A stretch of DNA of 33,730 nt from DATGMB01 sp035293845 (GTDB lineage: Bacteria; Acidobacteriota; Terriglobia; Bryobacterales; Bryobacteraceae), in contig DATGMB010000156.1 in the NCBI GenBank assembly GCA_035293845.1, forward strand, positions 1 through 33,730, written 5' to 3'. Within the stretch, counting starts at the first letter, position 1, and every line of letters starts with the position of its first letter. The notes under the pieces were generated by a model. The model searched no databases. It was not told the DNA's origin and worked only from the letters and a program-made list of their open reading frames with translations. The position numbers and the translations under genes are program-made. This document shows, in pieces, positions 30,242-33,730 of the stretch.

Positions 30242-32479
30242 CTACCGCTCCGGCCTCAGCACCACCGTACTCCCCGCCTCCACCTTCCCGAACTGCATCG
30301 GGTAGCTTTGCGCCGTGTAGTAATGCTCCCACTGGTCCCGGTAATGGCTGGAAAAGATTTGGCCGGATTGTCCGATCGTGACGTTCAGTAGCGACCGCTC
30401 CCAATCGCCCAGATCGGCGTTCATCCGCATCGAGGGCGCGAGATGCGCGGTCGTCTGCTTGGGCGAAGACGGCGATCCGCTCATCGGCACGGGGCCGATA
30501 TCGAAATACGACCCGATCATCGGCACCTGGTGGATCACCGGATGATCGATGCGTACGCGCAGCCAGCGGCCGTACTGCCACTTGCCGATATCGGCGCCCT
30601 GCATGCGCCGGCCTTCTTCGAGCGCGTCCACCAGCGCGCGCAGCAGCATCTCATCGAAATCCGCGAACCATGCGGCGGGTCGCTCCGTGAGCAGTTTTGC
30701 CGCGACCGCGCGGCTCATCGGGTAATCGTACGCCAGCGCGTGGCCGGGCGCGGCGCGCTCCACCATGGCCGTGCGGATATGCTGGAACGCGAGCGTCGTG
30801 ATCAGCGGCGCCGCCAGGCTATGCTCCATCTGCCCGTTCCAGCCGCGCAGCAGCTCGACCGCGCGGTCGAGCGAGCCCACATGCATTTTGCGCCGGTCGT
30901 ACGCGGCCACAAGCTGTTGCGCCAGAAACCGGTCGAAGCTGGAATAGACGTCCTTCTGCACCGCGATCAGGTCCGCGGCGCGCCACCCCTTCCGCGAGCT
31001 CAGCATGTCGCGGATCTGCTGCATGCGGAAATGCGGCGCGAAATTGCCGTTCACGGGATAGGGATAATCGGCCGGGAACGGATTCTGGTTGGCCGTGACG
31101 ACCATGCCGCCCGCCGGATTGAACGATTGCGGCAGTTCCTCGAACGGGATGTAAGCATCCCAGTCGTATTGCCCGCTCGATCCATCCACCGGCAGATCGC
31201 CCACGTACCCGCGCCGCTTCGGCAACTTGCCGGCGGCGTGATAGCCGATGTTGCCGTCCACATCCGCATAGACGAAGTTCGAGCCCGGCCCCGGAAAGCG
31301 CGAGAGCGCGGCCGTGAAGTCGCGCCAGTTTTCGGCGCGGTCGATGTCCAGGATCGGGTATTGCAGCAGGCCCGGATCGGCAGCCACCCAGCGCAGCGCC
31401 ATCCGGTCCCCGCCTTCGCTCACGAACAGCGGGCCGAATCGGGTCACCCAAACCGTCAGCTCGGTGGGGTTCTGCCCCTTGACGCGAATGATCTCGCGCT
31501 CCAGCTTCGCCTGCTCCTGGTGCCCCTGGTAGGTGTAGCGGCCGGTCCGCTCGTCGATCTGCAGCAGGTAAAGATCCTGCACGTCGAACTGCAGGTTCGT
31601 GATGCCCCAGGCGATCCGCCGGTTGTGCCCCACGACGATCCCTGGCACGCCCGGTAGCGCCACGCCCGCCGCGTCCAGCCCCGGCGCCGTCAGGTGCGTC
31701 ATGTACCAGATGCCCGGCACCGAGTAGGCCAGGTGCATGTCGTTCGAAAGTAGCGGCTTGCCCGAAGCAGTGCGGCTCCCCGCCAGCGCCCAGGCGTTCG
31801 ACCCCGGCTGCACCTCCGCCCCCGAGCGCGGCGGAAACAGCGCCGCTACCAGCGCCGCATCGCCATCCTTCATCATGTCGCGCTTCAGCAGATCGTCCCG
31901 CCAGGTGCTGGTGAGGTCGCGGAACATGTGCAGGCAGATCAGGAGCGAATCGACCACGCTCCACGGCCGCGGCTGGTAGCCCGCCAGCGTGAATTCCACC
32001 GGCAGATTGCCGTAATGCGACGCAATATAGGCGTTCACGCCGCGCGCGTACGCCGCCATCGCCGCGCGGTCCGCCGCCGGCAGTGTGAGGTACGCGTTTT
32101 CCGCGATGCGCCGCAGGCGCAGCCGGCGCGATTCCCGATCGCTATCGAGCGCCAGCGGCCCGAACACCTCGGCGAGTTCGCCGGCGTCAAGCCGGCGCAG
32201 CAGGTCCATCTGGAACAGGCGGTCCTGGGCCGTTACGTACCCCTGGGCCACCAGCGCATCCTCGACGCTCCTGGCGCGGATGTGCGGCTCGCCCAATGTG
32301 TCGAAGGACACCGAGACATCCTCGGTCACCGGCGCCGCGATGGTTCCCGAGCGCTTCGGAAGGGGCCGGATGGCGAACCACCAGACCGCGCCGAGGGCGG
32401 CCGCCACCGCCGCCACGATCGCCAGATTCAGAGCCCGGATGAGCCGCTCGCCTATCGAGGGTGTGGAGGGTTTCAGCAA
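30242..32479 (-). CDS. Penicillin acylase family N-terminal nucleophile hydrolase
   Basis: A 745-aa Ntn hydrolase of the penicillin/cephalosporin/AHL acylase family. It has an N-terminal hydrophobic helix (about 17-40) that could be a signal anchor, then the alpha part with 'TEDVSVSFDTLGEPHIRA' and 'GYVTAQDRLFQMDLLRRL'. The self-cleavage site is G226-S227 in 'GSNAWALAG', followed by 'SNDMHLAYSVPGIWYMTHL', 'GVPGIVVGHNRRIAWGITN', and in the beta part 'NQNPFP' and 'HFRMQQI'. It would hydrolyse amide bonds of N-acyl compounds in the periplasm; the acyl group is unknown. The start is a TTG at 32479, with no SD but TATATT eight bases upstream. It is divergent from the CorC-type gene. Confidence 0.93.
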   Translation of the reverse strand: MLKPSTPSIGERLIRALNLAIVAAVAAALGAVWWFAIRPLPKRSGTIAAPVTEDVSVSFDTLGEPHIRARSVEDALVAQGYVTAQDRLFQMDLLRRLDAGELAEVFGPLALDSDRESRRLRLRRIAENAYLTLPAADRAAMAAYARGVNAYIASHYGNLPVEFTLAGYQPRPWSVVDSLLICLHMFRDLTSTWRDDLLKRDMMKDGDAALVAALFPPRSGAEVQPGSNAWALAGSRTASGKPLLSNDMHLAYSVPGIWYMTHLTAPGLDAAGVALPGVPGIVVGHNRRIAWGITNLQFDVQDLYLLQIDERTGRYTYQGHQEQAKLEREIIRVKGQNPTELTVWVTRFGPLFVSEGGDRMALRWVAADPGLLQYPILDIDRAENWRDFTAALSRFPGPGSNFVYADVDGNIGYHAAGKLPKRRGYVGDLPVDGSSGQYDWDAYIPFEELPQSFNPAGGMVVTANQNPFPADYPYPVNGNFAPHFRMQQIRDMLSSRKGWRAADLIAVQKDVYSSFDRFLAQQLVAAYDRRKMHVGSLDRAVELLRGWNGQMEHSLAAPLITTLAFQHIRTAMVERAAPGHALAYDYPMSRAVAAKLLTERPAAWFADFDEMLLRALVDALEEGRRMQGADIGKWQYGRWLRVRIDHPVIHQVPMIGSYFDIGPVPMSGSPSSPKQTTAHLAPSMRMNADLGDWERSLLNVTIGQSGQIFSSHYRDQWEHYYTAQSYPMQFGKVEAGSTVVLRPER

Positions 32480-32487
32480 GAGTACGA

Positions 32488-32493
32488 AATATA
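32488..32493 (-). promoter_or_regulatory. -10 candidate for the penicillin acylase gene
   Basis: TATATT reads from 32493 to 32488 on the minus strand, one mismatch from TATAAT, eight bases before the TTG start at 32479. The local AT-rich patch (32484-32502) stands out from the GC-rich surroundings. No clear -35. Confidence 0.45.
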
Positions 32494-32613
32494 ATGATAA
32501 ACGATCGCCGATTGTTCGCTGGATCCCGTAGCGCGTGCCGCCAGCCCCAATCTCCGGCCGAAGCGCGGCCTGGGCAGCCTCACAACCCTATGGCTTTTGG
32601 CCGTTGTTTGGAT

Positions 32614-32670
32614 TACAATCGTGCCACAGAAAAAATGGGCGCGTTCCCGGGATACGATGGAGCGCGCCCA
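32614..32670 (+). promoter_or_regulatory. Possible second promoter and hairpin leader before the CorC-type gene
   Basis: TACAAT at 32614-32619 is one mismatch from a -10 consensus. Just after it, TGGGCGCG (32636-32643) and CGCGCCCA (32663-32670) form a perfect 8-bp stem around 19 bases. If used, this start would give a structured leader of about 130 nt. The rest of the 277-bp divergent gap (32480-32756) holds no gene that I can support. Confidence 0.35.
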
Positions 32671-32738
32671 CCTACGTAACGGAGTTAGTTGGTTATCAGT
32701 AAAGACGTACCGGCCGCGATTTGGTTATGCCTGTCCGC

Positions 32739-32744
32739 TAAAAT
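32739..32744 (+). promoter_or_regulatory. -10 candidate for the CorC-type gene
   Basis: TAAAAT at 32739-32744 is one mismatch from TATAAT and ends 12 bases before the GTG at 32757, implying a leader of about six bases. No SD precedes the GTG. Confidence 0.4.
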
Positions 32745-32756
32745 GATTTTGGCAAC

Positions 32757-33730
32757 GTGACGTATACCCCGTTCCGCATTCTGGCGGTCATTCTGCTCAT
32801 CGCTGTCAACGGGTTCTTCGCGGGCGCCGAAGTCGCCCTGCTTTCGGTGCGGCAATCGCGGCTGCGCCAGATGGCGGAAGCCGGCCAGCCGGGAGCGCAA
32901 GCGGCGCTCAACCTGCTGGCCAATCCCGGCCGGCTGCTCTCCGTCACCCAGGTCGGTGTGACACTGGCCAGCCTCGGCCTCGGGTGGGCCGGCGAAGGCA
33001 CCGTTTACGCTATCCTTTCCGGCTGGTTCCGCCCCGCCGCGACGCCTGCCACGGCTGCGGTGCTGCACGGCGCCGCATTCGTCCTCTCCTTCCTCGTCAT
33101 TAGCTACTTTCACGTGGTGCTGGGGGAGGTTGTGCCCAAGAATCTCGCCATTGCCAGGGCGGACCAGTTGGCGGCGCTGGTCGCACCGGCGCTGCTCGTT
33201 TTTTATCGCGTCTCGCTCGCATTCGCCGTGGTGGTCGAGCGGTCGGCCGCCGTCATCACGCGGGCCCTCAAGATTCGCGGCGGCCCGCACGGCGGCGGCC
33301 ACTCCGCCGAGGAATTGAAGCTCATCGTCAGCTCCAGCCGCGGCCTCGGGTATCTCCCGGAGCTTCAGGAGGACATGATCCATCGCGTGCTGGATCTCGG
33401 TGCCATCTCCGTGCGGGAGATTATGGTGCCGCGCCGCGATATGGTCACCATCGACGCCAATGCCAGCCTCGACGACGTGCTGCGCACCATGATCCGGGAG
33501 CAGCACTCGCGCCTGCCGGTCTTCGAGGGCTCGCCGGGAAAAATCATCGGCATCCTGCATTATAAGGACCTGCTGCCCGTCTGGGAGGAGCGCCGGCGCG
33601 CCATCCGCTCCGGCCGCCCCAGCCGCTCGTTCAAAATCGCGCGCCTCGTGCGGCCGCACCTCGTGGTGCCCGAAACCAAGCCGCTCTCCCAGATGCTGGA
33701 AGAGTTCCGTATGGGGCGCTCCCACATGGC
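32757..33730 (+). CDS. CorC/HlyC-type membrane protein with CBS domains (partial, runs off the end)
   Basis: The reading frame is open from a GTG at 32757 to the window end (324 codons, no stop). It opens with a CNNM/DUF21 membrane domain (about residues 1-190): 'LLIAVNGFFAGAEVALLSVR', 'LLSVTQVGVTLASLGLGW' and 'FHVVLGEVVPKNLAI'. Then come two CBS modules with 'EIMVPRRDMVTIDANASLDD' and 'HSRLPVFEGSPGKIIGILHY'. The C-terminal CorC_HlyC domain should lie beyond the window. Members are linked to Mg2+/Co2+ efflux or membrane repair; its exact ion is not known. An in-frame TAA at 32739 leaves GTG 32757 as the only sensible start; an ATG at 32743 is out of frame and stops after five codons. Confidence 0.93.
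   Translation, partial: MTYTPFRILAVILLIAVNGFFAGAEVALLSVRQSRLRQMAEAGQPGAQAALNLLANPGRLLSVTQVGVTLASLGLGWAGEGTVYAILSGWFRPAATPATAAVLHGAAFVLSFLVISYFHVVLGEVVPKNLAIARADQLAALVAPALLVFYRVSLAFAVVVERSAAVITRALKIRGGPHGGGHSAEELKLIVSSSRGLGYLPELQEDMIHRVLDLGAISVREIMVPRRDMVTIDANASLDDVLRTMIREQHSRLPVFEGSPGKIIGILHYKDLLPVWEERRRAIRSGRPSRSFKIARLVRPHLVVPETKPLSQMLEEFRMGRSHM

Noticed and set aside
30443..31657. 404-codon plus-strand frame inside the penicillin acylase gene
   Set aside because: Arg/His-rich shadow; the minus strand carries a full Ntn hydrolase.
32636..32670. GC hairpin as a terminator
   Set aside because: No T-run follows on either strand, and the loop is long (19 nt).

Overview
The window is about 33.7 kb of GC-rich chromosomal DNA from what looks like an Acidobacteriota member of the Bryobacterales/Solibacter group. 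The assignment rests on a secreted Ig-repeat protein ending in the C-terminal domain named after Solibacter (TIGR03437-type), on meso-DAP-type MurE and a Gram-negative style dcw cluster starting with mraZ, and on short palindromic repeats in the gaps between genes. It is inferred from remembered family features, not from a database search. No rRNA, tRNA, CRISPR array, insertion sequence or prophage gene was seen.

Region 1 (1-4755): two secreted proteins of 664 and 731 residues, each with its own Shine-Dalgarno sequence, separated by a strong UUCG-loop terminator and an extended -10 promoter. A 343-bp gap follows with an inverted repeat, a 26-bp tandem duplication and a candidate MraZ operator.

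Region 2 (4756-21390): a near-complete division and cell wall (dcw) cluster, all on the plus strand, in the order mraZ-rsmH-ftsL-ftsI-murE-murF-mraY-murD-ftsW-murG-murC-ftsQ-ftsA-ftsZ. It supplies the cytoplasmic Mur ligases, the lipid I and lipid II enzymes, the FtsW/FtsI septal synthase pair and the FtsQ/FtsL/FtsA/FtsZ division proteins. murB and ddl, often found between murC and ftsQ, are absent. Several gaps in the cluster carry different palindromic elements, and a TTGACT-17-AACAAT promoter candidate lies just before murC.

Region 3 (21391-26890): murI (minus) meets ftsZ tail to tail; purS stands alone without purQ/purL; then a minus-strand pair of an HpcH/HpaI-type aldolase and an ACS-type MFS transporter diverges, across only 20 bp, from a secreted putative glycoside hydrolase. 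Together these three suggest a small sugar-acid utilisation locus.

Region 4 (26891-33730): minus-strand genes for a KimA-like potassium transporter, a DmpA/P1-family self-processing aminopeptidase and a penicillin-acylase family N-terminal nucleophile hydrolase, then a plus-strand CorC/HlyC-type membrane protein with CBS domains that runs off the window end.

The most notable pattern is in the promoters. At least seven separately transcribed genes (purS, aldolase, glycoside hydrolase, kimA-like, P1 peptidase, penicillin acylase, corC-like) have no clear Shine-Dalgarno sequence but carry a hexamer one mismatch from TATAAT ending only 6-12 nt before the start codon. This is the layout expected for leaderless or near-leaderless mRNAs. 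The aldolase and hydrolase share one overlapping, two-way -10 element.
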